Positions 1 to 10,061 of a stretch of 64,000 nt of DNA are shown here, one piece after another; the stretch's first letter is position 1; the number at the start of each line of letters is the position of its first letter. The DNA is from Sambucus nigra (lineage: Eukaryota; Streptophyta; Magnoliopsida; Dipsacales; Adoxaceae): NCBI GenBank assembly GCA_949130495.1, contig OX422220.1, forward strand, positions 122,077,810-122,141,809, written 5' to 3'. The notes below the pieces were generated by a model, which saw only the letters and a list, made by a program, of their open reading frames with translations, was not told the DNA's origin and made no database searches. A program made the translations under genes and the position numbers.

Positions 1-1283
1 TCGATCGATCGATGCTACCAAGTTTTTGGCAATTTTTCTTATGGTTTATTGTAATGGATTTTTTGTTTTGGGGATAATTTAGGGTTTATCTATAGACTAA
101 ATTGACTGTTGTGAACATGTTAATATGATGAATTGTAGGATTCTAAGTTTAGAAAAATATTGGATGCCTAACCATGAAAAAGTAATAAATTGAATAATTC
201 ACATTTTGTACAAGATTTTCGAGATTGTGTATGATTTCTTCTCTTGTGTTATGTGTCACAAGCATACTATGTGTGAATTTTATTAGAGAACACATTAGGA
301 GGGTATTACACTAAGGGGACGCCCGCGGTGTTGACCACGATGGTGCCTCGATGATAGTGACGAGTTTGCCAATTTTTATTTTTATCCTTGGGTCTTACAT
401 GTAGCTACCTATGTACTGAGATGGTTTGACAAAGATAGTTCATCATGTGGTCTTGGGGTAAGGTAATACTTGTGTATGACATTTAGGCTTAATGATTTCC
501 CTTGATCGTGATGAGTTCTTAGGCTCGGGGCAGCCTAAGACTATAACAAGTACACACCAGTGATCCCTAAAGTCATTAAGGATAGGCCTTCGTAATTTTA
601 TGGGCTTGAGAATGAGATCATTTATACTGTGTGTGTCAGCAACAAACTTTGAGATTTAATTATTTTCTTTATACACTTGAAATTAATTAGTGTAATGATA
701 TTCTGAATCTATTAAATATATTCAATTGTGTAGAATAAAACTTAATCATGGTTTCACTTGGGAATGTGATTTTAGAGGCAATTGATATTTAGGATTGTTG
801 GGTGGGATAAATTCAAAAGAAATTAAAATACGGGAGGTCGATGAGTAGTTATGATTTATCCCAGGTGCAGTTATACCCTTAATCTTAGTTGACTTTTAAT
901 CCCAGGTGCAGTTATACCCTAAGCCTCAATTTCTGCCTCAACAGTGATCCTGCTATTCATACTTCATCCGTAGAACTAATATTAGGATATAGGTGTCATT
1001 GGCCTACGCGAAAATTCTATTCCTATTTCTATCATTACTGTTTTAGATTTGAGGGATATGTGTACTACGCTACATTTTTTGCGATTATGAGTATAGGAAT
1101 GTATAGATTTCATTTGCATGTATGATGGTATTAGTCTAGATGGGTATTCTACTTGTCTCGTTAAGTATTTATTTAGTATATTGTTAGTTTACACATGCTT
1201 AGAATGGTATTTAATTGTTTATACACCTTTATTGTTTAACTTAGACATGATCAATCTATTATTAGATTTTACGGAGGGTCGTA
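1..1283 (+). repeat. Right part of a Ty3/gypsy 5' LTR (element 1)
   Basis: AT-rich sequence without a long open frame, ending directly before a Met-tRNA-type primer binding site at 1286, the position expected for the end of a 5' LTR. The left edge lies outside the window, so neither the TG terminus nor the full length can be seen. A sequence of about 25 bp beginning ATCCCAGGTGCAG occurs twice, at 859-883 and 899-923, a 40 bp-spaced direct duplication. Two small ORFs here (889-1125 and 1118-1327) have no recognisable domain and overlap the LTR end, so I do not call them genes. The partner 3' LTR is not in the window; the element ends at about 19 kb in another gypsy fragment. Confidence 0.5.
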
Positions 1284-1285
1284 GT

Positions 1286-1297
1286 TGGTATCAGAGC
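1286..1297 (+). other. Primer binding site, initiator-Met tRNA type (element 1)
   Basis: The sequence TGGTATCAGAGC matches the 3' end complement of plant initiator Met-tRNA, used to prime minus-strand synthesis by many Ty3/gypsy and Ty1/copia elements. It fixes the element's orientation as + strand and the LTR end as about 1283. Confidence 0.75.
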
Positions 1298-1441
1298 ATT
1301 CTAGGTTCTAGTGTCCTGGGATCTTGAGTGTGTTTATCACTTTTTCGCATTGAATTATTTGATATTTTAGAGCCTTACACTTAACGTTTGTACTCTATTG
1401 ACTTCATGATTAATAAGGGGCTTTTGTTTACTATCTTCCAG

Positions 1442-2240
1442 ATGGTGAACCCTTATAGACCACATGGATGACATCGATCGATCGAGATGGATGAATCAGA
1501 AGTTGGTGCATCTTAGCTGCAACAATAACCACCACCATCACCATTGCTAGGGCAGGTGCCCGTTATGGAACCAAAGGAATTAGCCACCATTATCTCTTAG
1601 AGAGTGGTAGCGAAGATGTTAACCTTCTATTAATAGAAACTACCACTGCCACCACCCGAGGCTACACCTATACATGCTCCGTGTTATACTTATCCTTGGG
1701 AGTGTGCTGTTAGTATCTTTGGGGGTCGATAATTGGATTGCTGGGAGTCCGTTTCCATGACCGTAGAGTATTTTCGAGACTTCACTCGCATGGTGCATTT
1801 TGCACTTGATATTGAGAGGATCGTGGAGATAAGAAAGGGTCACTTTAGTAGATGTGGATATGGCCAAAGGCTGAAGTTAAAAGAGGGTGGGGCATCTTCC
1901 CGGGGATAATGAGGCCCCGGTCAAAATGAGATAGGGCTAGCATATGGGGAGCATTCCACTAAGAGGTTCATTAGAAATGACCAGACCCATCAGGCGAATA
2001 GAGGCAGGGCCACCCCGACCAAGATCAGTATGGTCATCCGAACAGAGGCAGGGCCATTTCATGTGATATTCTATTCTTTTAGAGATAAGGGTCGATCCTT
2101 TAGGAGGTTCCCTAAGGGGTTTCAGGCAAAACCAAGATAGATTCAACAGGGGCATCAACATGCATTTTTGGTCCCACCCTAGTATTAGGCTTTGCCACTC
2201 GCACCCCACTATCTTGCCTTCCCTCTTCCTAGAGATTTGG
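1442..2240 (+). pseudogene. Eroded gypsy gag remnant (element 1)
   Basis: The stretch starts with an ATG about 150 bp after the primer binding site, the normal place for gag. It is full of stops. One segment near 1753-1870 reads SMTVEYFRDFTRMVHF, which resembles the gag core pattern (MTVxEYxREFxRLxRFAP) of gypsy elements. A basic RRFPKGFQAKPR-like segment near 2110 resembles the linker near the gag zinc knuckle, but no CCHC knuckle is readable. At about 800 bp it is shorter than a full gag, so internal deletions are likely. The call rests on position and on short motif matches. Confidence 0.4.
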
Positions 2241-2244
2241 TGAC

Positions 2245-2631
2245 ATGGCACCCATAGCTACAACAGGGATATGTGTTCCACATCTATCAACAGGTCCAAC
2301 AGGCACAACCTCAAACAATAGTACGTATGTTTTATGTTTATTATACTTATGCTCAGGCACTTTAGATACGGGAGAGTCACATTCTTTTACCACTTATAGA
2401 TTATCTACTATGTCAGGTATGGTAGATGTATCATATTATGTGATTATGTGTGTAGATTCCCTAACAGTTGAAGGGGGGGGGGGGGGGGGTGTTACTATAC
2501 GTTGTGATGGTAGAGACATGATAGTTCGTTTGGTTGAATTAATTTTATTCGTTTCCTCGACTTTTTGGATGAAAGATCATCGTATTATTATTGAGCTTTT
2601 ATGGATAGCTAGGTAGAACCCTTATATTGAC
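2245..2631 (+). pseudogene. Retroviral-type aspartic protease remnant (element 1)
   Basis: An open frame of 123 residues contains LDTGESHSF, a variant of the plant gypsy protease active site (DTGASHSF), about 45 residues in. It is followed by a segment equivalent to the flap and then to the 'VDLVVLDMxxFDVILGMDWL' region, here degenerate. The Asp and Thr-Gly are kept, while the fourth position is Glu in place of Ala. A run of 17 G at 2473-2489 sits inside the domain and would encode a poly-Gly loop not seen in the family; it is probably a slippage expansion. It lies between the gag remnant and RT, as expected in Ty3/gypsy pol. Confidence 0.65.
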
Positions 2632-2754
2632 TACTGGGGGTAGGCTGTTATGCTTATCATCTTCGGGCAGGAGATTTCCCTGGGCACTATGCCTGGACTA
2701 GATGGTGATTCTAGCACTCACTTATACTGCAATGATGCAAATACATTCAAGGAG

Positions 2755-2916
2755 TTATGACATTGTTAGATTCCATTCTAATCGATAAGAAGTTTGAGGG
2801 TGTATTTGAGGAGTTACTAGGGATACCGCCTACAAGAGAGAGAGATTTTTGGATTGATTTGGATGCGGGCACTCAGCCCATTGAGAAAGGACCATATAGG
2901 ATGGATCCATTAAAGT
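2755..2916 (+). pseudogene. Reverse transcriptase N-terminus, split by Tat insertion (element 1)
   Basis: The frame reads EGVFEELLGIPPTRERDFWI followed by an equivalent of the GTQPI..PYRMxPxEL segment, the conserved entry into gypsy RT. Reading stops where the Tat element begins at 2917 and resumes at 17760 with KLRELRDLIE. That is the next part of the same motif block, so the two halves are one gene cut by the insertion. The target site AAAGT (2912-2916) is repeated at 17755-17759. Confidence 0.78.
2912..2916. repeat. Target site duplication of Tat element, left copy
   Basis: AAAGT directly abuts the TGTAAG terminus at 2917. The right copy AAAGT is at 17755-17759, directly after the TCTACA terminus. 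A perfect 5 bp match is the size made by gypsy integrases. Confidence 0.92.
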
Positions 2917-4106
2917 TGTAAGAGGGTAGTTTAGATAAGATGGAGGCGTAACCCCTTTTGAAGTATAGTAATGACAAGTTAATTATCTAAAACCTTGGAT
3001 TAGTGATAGAACATGAAAACACAAACCCAATGAAGATAAGACTTAATTTAAACTCACAAATCTCTCGTGTATAACTTAGAAAATAGTAATGAACTTATAA
3101 GTAACTTAACTAGAGGGAGAGAGAAGTAAACACCCTAGATACACCTTGGTAGGCAGGAAAACACACCAAAACACTCTCAAGAATCTCTGTCACGTATTAA
3201 AAGCTTCGTAATAAATGACAATGGTGAGTAAGTAAGACCTCTGGTTTGTAATAACCCTTCTCTCCAATGTGTATTCTCTATAGTAATAACTTCTTAAACT
3301 CTCAAAAAGATCATCCTCTTCTTAGGGGTGGTTGGGGTCCTTCAATATCCCCCCCACCCCGTCCCCGAGGTGACTCGGTCATTAAAGACTACGAAAGACA
3401 TACCTCATACTTTATGTCACAACATTAAATGCCCGATGCACTAGTTGTCTCCACGTCATAAACATGAAATGCTAAGACATGCCTTTTGCCTAACCACTGT
3501 GTGTCAGGGGTCTGTTGTCGCAGAGGTGGCTCACCAACTGCCTGACAGCCCCACATACCATGGTGGTTTACTCAAGTGCTGGTCTGACATTATTTAGCTA
3601 GCTAGTGACATCACCTACAATAGACGTGACATTAAGTAGAGGGCTATTTGGTTCATAGCTCAATGCCCGATGGAACTCCAAGCTGCACCGCCCGAGGTTC
3701 CACGTTCAGGATTCTTCAGTGTTTTACCAGGTGTATCTAAGATGGCCAGGACAAGCCCCAATGGTGCCTCACGTCTCAATCCTCCAAACCAAGTCCCTCT
3801 AAAGTTCCCATGGTGGGGTCATTCGGTAGAGCATGAAAGCTCTCCCAGCCCCTGCCAAGCTTGGTCGCTCGCGAGTACCGTTTGACCTCACACTAAAACT
3901 CATTATTACTCTCGTTACTTCATTACAACCGTTATAGCTTACAGTCAATATAAACAAAGATATAATATGACTAATACAACAAGCTAAAATACAAGTTGTC
4001 ATGCTGAACTGCCACGCTGAGATGCCACGGTGCCTTAATCCCTAAAACACTGTTGCTAATGTGGAATTATTTCTAATATCAAAGTTACCTTCAATCCCCC
4101 TCTACA
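2917..4106 (-). repeat. 3' LTR of Tat element
   Basis: This 1190 bp repeat aligns end to end with 16566-17754. It starts TGTAAGAGGG and ends CCCCCTCTACA. It is the 3' LTR because all element genes lie on the minus strand. Minus-strand ORFs at 3799-4002 and 17446-17676 are the same LTR segment in the two copies and are not separate genes. Confidence 0.93.
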
Positions 4107-4125
4107 TTTTCCCCTTCGTGGAGAG
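4107..4125 (-). other. Polypurine tract of Tat element
   Basis: Directly inside the 3' LTR the minus strand reads GAAGGGGAAAA, a purine run of the kind that primes plus-strand synthesis. Its position next to the LTR terminus supports the element's orientation. Confidence 0.6.
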
Positions 4126-4874
4126 ATTTATTGGAACAAGAAATGTCTGCACGAAACTTCTCAATCCGATGAACCTTTTCTTTGTGAAAAAATTCTGGCC
4201 TCCTTTACTTCGTTAGAACCGCAGTGTTATAATCTCCAGGAAAAAGTAAAATTCTCCCCGATGTACCTGAGTCGAAGCGTCACGACTTATCGGGGCTTGG
4301 ATGAAGGGACATCGCCACTTTTTCCTTATACTAGCTTCAACCGTTCTAGCTTTTTATTGTTTGAAATTATCCCGAAGGGCCCGCTAACCTTCATAAATAC
4401 TCGTTTTGATTCTTAGCAAGTGAAATTCTCCCTTGTAATGCTTTACTATGTTCGAAAAAGCATAAATTCTCCCCGATGTAGCTGAGTCAGCATTCGAACA
4501 ACGTTTGAACTTGTGGCAAGGGGATATCGTATCTTTTTTGAACCATTAAGACATCTGTTCCATTGGGAGTTTATTAGATGTGTCTGACAAAAATTCTAGC
4601 ACCAAAACTCAGACTTGATGAAGAAGGTAACCCTCTCTATTCCCTAGGCGTCACTTCGTAGATAACGTAGCACTGCCTTTTCAGCTATTAAAACACTTCC
4701 CGAAGTGCCACGTGTTCATTTGAAATGTTTATAGGCGGCCTTGCACGTGCGATGGTGGGAAAATCAAAAGATAGGTTTAAAAGGTTTAAAATTCTTCAAA
4801 CGTCTCTTTTATTTCAAACCCTTCTCTTTCCTTCTTCTTCTTTAAGCTCCCGTATTCCTTAGAGAGAGAAACCT
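4126..4874. other. Non-coding region between Tat 3' LTR and antisense gene
   Basis: No protein frame is recognised. The motif AAATTCTCCCCGATGTA with a following CTGAGTC occurs twice, near 4250 and 4465, suggesting an old internal duplication. The last 100 bp before 4875 hold a TTTAAAAGGTTTAAAA element near 4775 and then a long pyrimidine-rich tract (CTTTCCTTCTTCTTC). That could be promoter and leader for the + strand gene that follows; this is inference only. Confidence 0.4.
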
Positions 4875-7281
4875 ATGCGAAAGCCTCCATTGTTGTCCAG
4901 TTCTTTACTCATTCTCCTCCATTTCTCATCTGTTGTGACACCACCCGTGGTTGTACTGCTTCCTCCTTGTTCGTATCCCTTCTTACCCAGCTATATCATT
5001 CATCTACACTTTATTATGTCTTCTCCAAGTTCTTCCAAGGTTGCCACCACCAGCACTCAGCCAGGCTCCCCCTTCGCCACTTCTGGCATTGTTGCCGCCC
5101 CTAGCACCGCCGATCTAAATGTTGCTCGTGAAGAGAAACTGTACATCTACCATCGGGTGCCCATCTTTGACGAAGGTGATAAGTTTTCTGATGCATTCAA
5201 GGTTTGCCATTTCTCATCCAAATTTGACCCTTTACTGTTGGGTGATGAGGAAATGGATTCATCAAAGTGGGGCTATCTACCCCCAGAGGGGACTCTGCAT
5301 TTTCATTTGGACCGTGGTGACTTCCCCTATTTCCAAATTGACTTCGAAGCACCCAGGGGTCTCCAGCCCATTTCGGTGCCTGGCATACACATATGCAGAG
5401 TTCTTACGCTGATGCTCTTACCAAGGTTGCACTTCATCGAGCCTACTGGTTTGGGGAGTTCACCCTCTCTAAGCACAATGCAGCGTTACAAGTACTAGTT
5501 TCTAGATGGAATATAACAACTCACACCTTTTTTACTGCATGGGGGGAGTTCACCGTTACACTGGAGGACGTTTGTGAACTCCTTGGGTTTGAGCCCATGA
5601 GTGAGTTCACCTACCACGATGAGGCTCTGGATGTCGAAGAGGCTGTTGATCGAGTTGAGCTTGATCGGATCTGTCGCAGCTGCACCGGTTCCTCGAACAA
5701 AGCTACATTTACCCCCTTATTAACTATTTTTTTAAAGCTCCGACGTCGAAGGATGTCAGTGCTGTAATGGGCCGAGGTAGAGGTACATCCATGGAACTAC
5801 TAGCTTACATACTTGTATTGCTTTCACACTTCTTCCTAACCGGGAAACCCAACGATCAGCCCAGTAGGGAATTGATAAATATTTCCGTTCGTTTGTCCAG
5901 GGGGTCAACCTTCCTCTAGCCGCCATCGCCTTAGGGTCCCTCTACACCTGGTTGGATTGAACCCACATAGACATGGCACGATCACTGGGCTGTTATAACT
6001 TGGCCAATTTTGCCAACACTATTATTCTAACGGGCTTTCTTTACACCCGCTATCCTACTATTTTCGCGAAGTCATTTCTCTGCCCGTGAACCAAGGTATC
6101 AAGCCCCCACGCCTACTGTGTTTCCATAAGAAGCAAAGTCGAAAGGAGATAATGGAAGGTTTTGCTCTTCTAGAGTCCTTTGTGATGAGGCCATACAGTG
6201 AGTCTACGTTTTCCCATAGTTGGGATTTCTTTCCTTTAGCATCCACAATGGTTAAGTTCATCCCATCTGTAGAAGATCCCTCTTAAGAAGTGGTGCTTCT
6301 ATTTAACCTGGGGTTTATTCCCTCCTATACTGAATGGGGATACACCTTAGAGCCCTAAAACCCTGATAGATATAACAGGTAGTTCGAGTTTGATTAGGGA
6401 GTCCCTCAACCTGTGTTTCAACATAACCATGCAAAAACCACTTTCGCTGAAGCCTGCACCCTCTATACTATAGCAACGGTGCTTGGTGTGACGTCTGCCA
6501 TCGATGGGCGATTCACCCTTCCTAGTTCCACTAGGAAGGGAGAGGTATCCACCTCTTTTCCCCCCAAGTTCCATTTGAGGCAACTGAAAATAATTCGTGA
6601 GTACATTCAGTCCCCTCCTCAATATCCTTCGATCCTTTCTTTTTCTTCTACTGAACTGGGTCTTAAAGTGAACTCTGTGCTTGGGGTTGAATTTCCTTTG
6701 AGTATAATGATTAAAGATTCTCCCCAATAGCTACCCCTTATTTTCTAATGATTCCCACTACCACCCCGAAGTCCAAGGCCGTTGCAGCCCCTAAATAAGC
6801 TGCCCCTTTAACCGAAGCTACAACGGGCAAAGGGCCTTCTCAGCCACCTGCCAAAAAATCTAAGAAGTCCAAGTCCTCAAAGTCTAAGCCTCAGGCTCAA
6901 ACACAAACTCCTTTAGAGGCATTCCCGATTGCATTCGTTCCCCCTCCTATGTCTCTAGAGATAGCTGAAGAGCTGAAGAGGCATGTGTTAGCTGAGGTTA
7001 ACAGGATACATGCTGAGTTTCAATGATGCGCTATCGTCGTTCCTCCTTCGACTGCTTTTCCCACGATCATGGTTGATCCTAGTGAGCCATCGACAGAAAG
7101 GAGAAGAAGGTCGAGGGTACCTGAAAGTGGTGGTGCAACGAGCTCAAGGAAAAAAATGTTGGGAACCAAACCCCAGAAGAAATAGATGCTTGAGAAACCT
7201 CCATCCCCAGCTCCTTCCACTGTTGTCTCCTCGCCACCTTCACCAGTGGTTATACCTTCTCGTTCTCCCTCTGGATCTGAG

Positions 7282-7369
7282 GTATGTGTGAATTCTTTAC
7301 TTCTTATTCCCATTCTCTTAAGCCGTGTTGCATTTTCTCATTTCTTAATACGAAGATGTTTTGGTGCAG
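7282..7369 (+). other. Intron 1 visible in antisense gene
   Basis: An 88 bp interval with donor GAG|GTATGTG and acceptor TTTTGGTGCAG|GG, T-rich between. The flanking exons are Pro/Ser-rich. The downstream exon is damaged, so the frame cannot be checked across this junction. Confidence 0.6.
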
Positions 7370-7672
7370 GGAGTTGGAGAAGAAAGGCCCAATCCTCCCA
7401 GTCCCCCCAGTCCCCCTGTAAGCTGCTTCATTAGGGGGGCATTGGAGTATCTCTCAAGCTGATACCACTCCTCATCGTTCCCCCATGACAGGCCTAACCT
7501 ACTCATGGATATTATCCTCCCAATGGTCCAAGGAAACTGCTACGAGGGCTACCGCCGTTGAGTCTGCTGAACTGCCTAGTCAACCTGAGGTAACTACTGC
7601 AGCCTCCTTTGTGTTACATCGGAGCAGAAGGTCCCTCTACCCTTCGTTGTGGTCGAGGATAGTGCCCCGCAG

Positions 7673-7752
7673 GTAAAATTCTTGCCAAGTCTTACATATT
7701 TTATTTATTCCATTGTTCTGTTTATCATTTCTAATATGTTGGGTCATTTTAG
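7673..7752 (+). other. Intron 2 visible in antisense gene
   Basis: An 80 bp interval with donor CAG|GTAAAATT and acceptor GGGTCATTTTAG|GTG. Upstream reads VVVEDSAPQ and downstream VEVASRIANILLPH in phase 0. Confidence 0.7.
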
Positions 7753-7845
7753 GTGGAAGTGGCATCAAGGATAGCTAACATTCTCCTTCCTCATGCATTA
7801 TCAAGGCCCCTCACTACAATTCCTCTTTTTGGTGCCATAACGGGG

Positions 7846-7922
7846 GTAAGTAACACTTAGATGTATTTGTCTCCTTTCGAGTACTAATTTGTCATTTATA
7901 ACACTTAGCTTTGTTGTTGCAG
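7846..7922 (+). other. Intron 3 visible in antisense gene
   Basis: A 77 bp interval with the consensus donor GGG|GTAAGTAA and acceptor TTTGTTGTTGCAG|CTT. It separates exon 7753-7845 (31 codons) from exon 7923-8243 (107 codons). Both are fully open and the junction is phase 0. Confidence 0.82.
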
Positions 7923-8243
7923 CTTTCTCCAAGTATTTCTCCACCCTTTGCTCTCAGTGGCCTTTTCCTTTCCAAGGCCCAGGTTGATGTTGCTGCTGCT
8001 CCTCGTGTTAGTTCTTCTGTACCCACGGGAATTGGGGCATCTCTTGAAAGTCCAACGTCTTCTACTGATGATACGCCCGTGTTGGCCTTAGTACCTTATA
8101 CTAGCGAGGGAGGTTTGCCTACCATTGAGGCTTCTTCAGCCAAGGGCCCCGTTAAGGCTACGGAGGCAATGAGCCTGCCCCCAAAAGTTTCTACCATTGT
8201 GGCCGCCGTGGTGACCCCCGTTCTCGCTTCTACTACCGCTGAG

Positions 8244-9029
8244 GTACTTCACAAATTTCTCTCTGCGTTTCTCAATTTCTCGAACTTCACCTGTGTTTGT
8301 GACTTAACAATGGAAACACTTGTTAAGGTTTTTTTTTCATAAATTCCAACTATATTAGTGGCTTAACGAAAATGTTTGTTAAGATTTTCCCAAAAACTCC
8401 ACCTATATTGGTGACTTAACAACGAAAACATTTGTTAAGATTTTTCCATAAACTTCACCTATATCGGTGACTAAACAACGAAAGCACTTGTTAAGGTTTT
8501 CATAATCTCCACCTATATCGGTGAGTTAACAACGAAAACACTTGTTAATATTTTGCACAAACTCCATCTATATCGGTGACTTAACAACGGAAACACTTGT
8601 TAAGTTTTTTTCATAATCTCCACCTATATCGGTGACTTAACAACGAAAATACTTGTTAAGATTTTTCATAATCTGCACCTATATCGGTGACTTAACAACG
8701 AAAACACTTGTTAAGGTTTTTCGTAATCTCTACCTATATCGGTGACTTAACAACGAAAACACCTGTTAAGGTTTTTCATAATCTCCACCTATATCGATGA
8801 CTTAACAACAAAAACACTTGTTAAGATTTTTCATAATCTCCACCTATATCGGTGGCTTAACAACGAAAACACTTGTTAAGATTTTTCATAATCTCCACCT
8901 ATATCGGTGATTTAACAACAAAAACACTGGTTAAGGTTTTGCATAATCTCCACCTATATCAGTGACTTAACAAAGAAAACACTTGTTAAGATTTTTCATA
9001 ATCTCTTTATTTCCTCTAACTATTTTCAG
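8244..9029 (+). other. Intron 4 of antisense gene, filled by a minisatellite
   Basis: A 786 bp interval with donor GAG|GTACTTC and acceptor CTAACTATTTTCAG|GTT. It joins exon 7923-8243 to exon 9030-9464 in phase 0 with no stop on either side (107 and 144 codons before the TAG). About 700 bp of it is the 55 bp tandem repeat at 8300-9006. The repeat itself has stops in the exon frame, so splicing it out is needed for one continuous product. Confidence 0.78.
8300..9006 (+). repeat. 55 bp minisatellite, 13 units, each with a hairpin
   Basis: Units start at 8300, 8359, 8412, 8468, 8522, 8577, 8633, 8688, 8743, 8798, 8853, 8908 and 8963. The spacing is exactly 55 from the sixth unit on and 53-59 before it, so the right part is the more homogeneous. 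Each unit carries CTTAACAA and its exact complement TTGTTAAG around a loop of about 9 bases, giving an 8 bp stem. Most also carry a smaller CACC..GGTG stem around TATATC. The array lies inside an intron of the antisense gene, in the 3' region of the Tat element. Tandem arrays in 3' regions of Tat elements are known and are a suggested source of satellite DNA. Confidence 0.96.
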
Positions 9030-9725
9030 GTTACTCGGGAGGATTCTCCACCAGTTACTTCACCTATTGGCTCGCCCCATCGGGAACCTATTGTCTCAGA
9101 AGATTCTAGTCATAATGACCAAGGTTCCATGACAGGCGCTGCTGCCGAGAGTGAATCTGGGTGTGAGCTTCCTCTTCTCGACTTGGCTCCTCACGCCTTC
9201 TGCCTGATGGTGCTCCAACGTTCTCCTCAAATGCTTGCCAACCATCATTTGGTAGTTGATCTACTTGCGAACCATCATCCTGAAACATTCACGGTGGATT
9301 ATCTTCGTTCAAACATCTCAGTTATGAACTATAGGCTTCACAGTATGGCTACCGTTGTTGCTGAAAATTCAAATACTCTAACTGCAAACGTTACCAGACC
9401 CCTCCTTAACCAATTTCTGAGTTATCTAAGGGAGTTGGGTCACGATGACTTTCGTTTTGGCTAGCTCATCACACATTTTAAGACCTTAAAGAGCCAACAA
9501 CTGGACAGCCAGAGGGAACTCTTACGAAAACATCAGGAGGATCGGCGAGTGGAGGAAGCTAAGTTGGCCGAGCTAGCACCTCTTCTAGGAGACATTGACA
9601 AGGAGGTGGAGGACATCGAAGAAGCTCTACGCTTGGCAAATCTAAAATGGGAGAAAATCCTTATTGAGCCCACACAGGTGCAAACAAAGTTGGAGGTCTC
9701 TATCAATGCTCAACGGTCTTGTTAA

Positions 9726-9905
9726 GCAGCTTCTTCGGGCCTTCCTGCAGATTTTTTCTCCTCCCCAGATTTGTTCCTCTTAGGCCCATGATTTTTTTGT
9801 ATATATTTTCCTTTTTCTCTCCTTATGTACTTCTTGTGCAATAGCTCCCAATTTTATAATGCCCCAAAGTTTATGAATGGAAAAAGATATTTATTCTCAT
9901 GCCAT
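9726..9905 (+). terminator. Putative 3' end of the antisense gene
   Basis: A T-rich stretch (TATATATTTTCCTTTTTCTC) follows the TAA at 9725, then AT-rich sequence with TTTATAATG near 9855 and AATGGAAAAAGAT near 9880. These could act as plant poly(A) elements. The interval ends before the convergent integrase frame (stop side at 10062), so the antisense gene and gag-pol converge here. Inferred from composition only. Confidence 0.35.
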
Positions 9906-10061
9906 TTCTTTGTGTTACAACTGTTTACATAGATTGTAAAGTATGAGGTTCTATAATTCTTACATCTCTACTTGAGTTAAAAAAAACTTGCATATTTATC
10001 ATAAAAAGAACTCGTGTATTCATAACAACAGCCAAATACATCAGTGGTCAAATATAACTAC

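Larger units (their letters stand above)
4875..9725 (+). pseudogene. Antisense spliced gene: plant-mobile-domain-like protein with coiled-coil C-terminus
   Basis: The gene is transcribed opposite to the Tat gag-pol. The start is ATG 4875 or, more likely, ATG 5016, since MSSPSSSKV followed by a Ser/Thr/Ala-rich stretch is usual in such proteins and the 4875-5015 part looks like translated leader. At about 5490-5590 the frame HTFFTAWGEFTVTLEDVCEL matches the plant mobile domain (PMD; WNPxTHTFxxPWGExxxTLEDV). Further blocks follow near 5720-5870 (GTSMELLAYILVLLSHFF) and 5895-6090 (LPLAAIALGSLYTW, then LANFANTIILTGFLYTRYP). The blocks sit in different frames with stops, so this part has at least two frameshifts, one near 5390. 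Downstream come Lys/Pro/Ser-rich exons (6730-8243), then 9030-9464 and a Glu/Leu/Lys-rich coiled coil to a TAA at 9725, reached through an in-frame TAG at 9462. Four GT-AG introns are visible. PMD proteins are known as host genes and as parts of transposons; extra ORFs are common in Tat elements. The function here is unknown. Confidence 0.72.

Noticed and set aside
4875..5015. Signal peptide at the start of the antisense gene (hydrophobic Leu/Val run)
   Set aside because: The hydrophobic run comes from a pyrimidine-rich leader. The internal ATG at 5016 gives the usual Ser-rich start, and the rest of the protein has no secretory features.
8300..9006. CRISPR-like array (regular hairpin repeats)
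   Set aside because: The units are contiguous with no unique spacers, and the repeat lies in an intron of a plant retrotransposon gene. It is a minisatellite.
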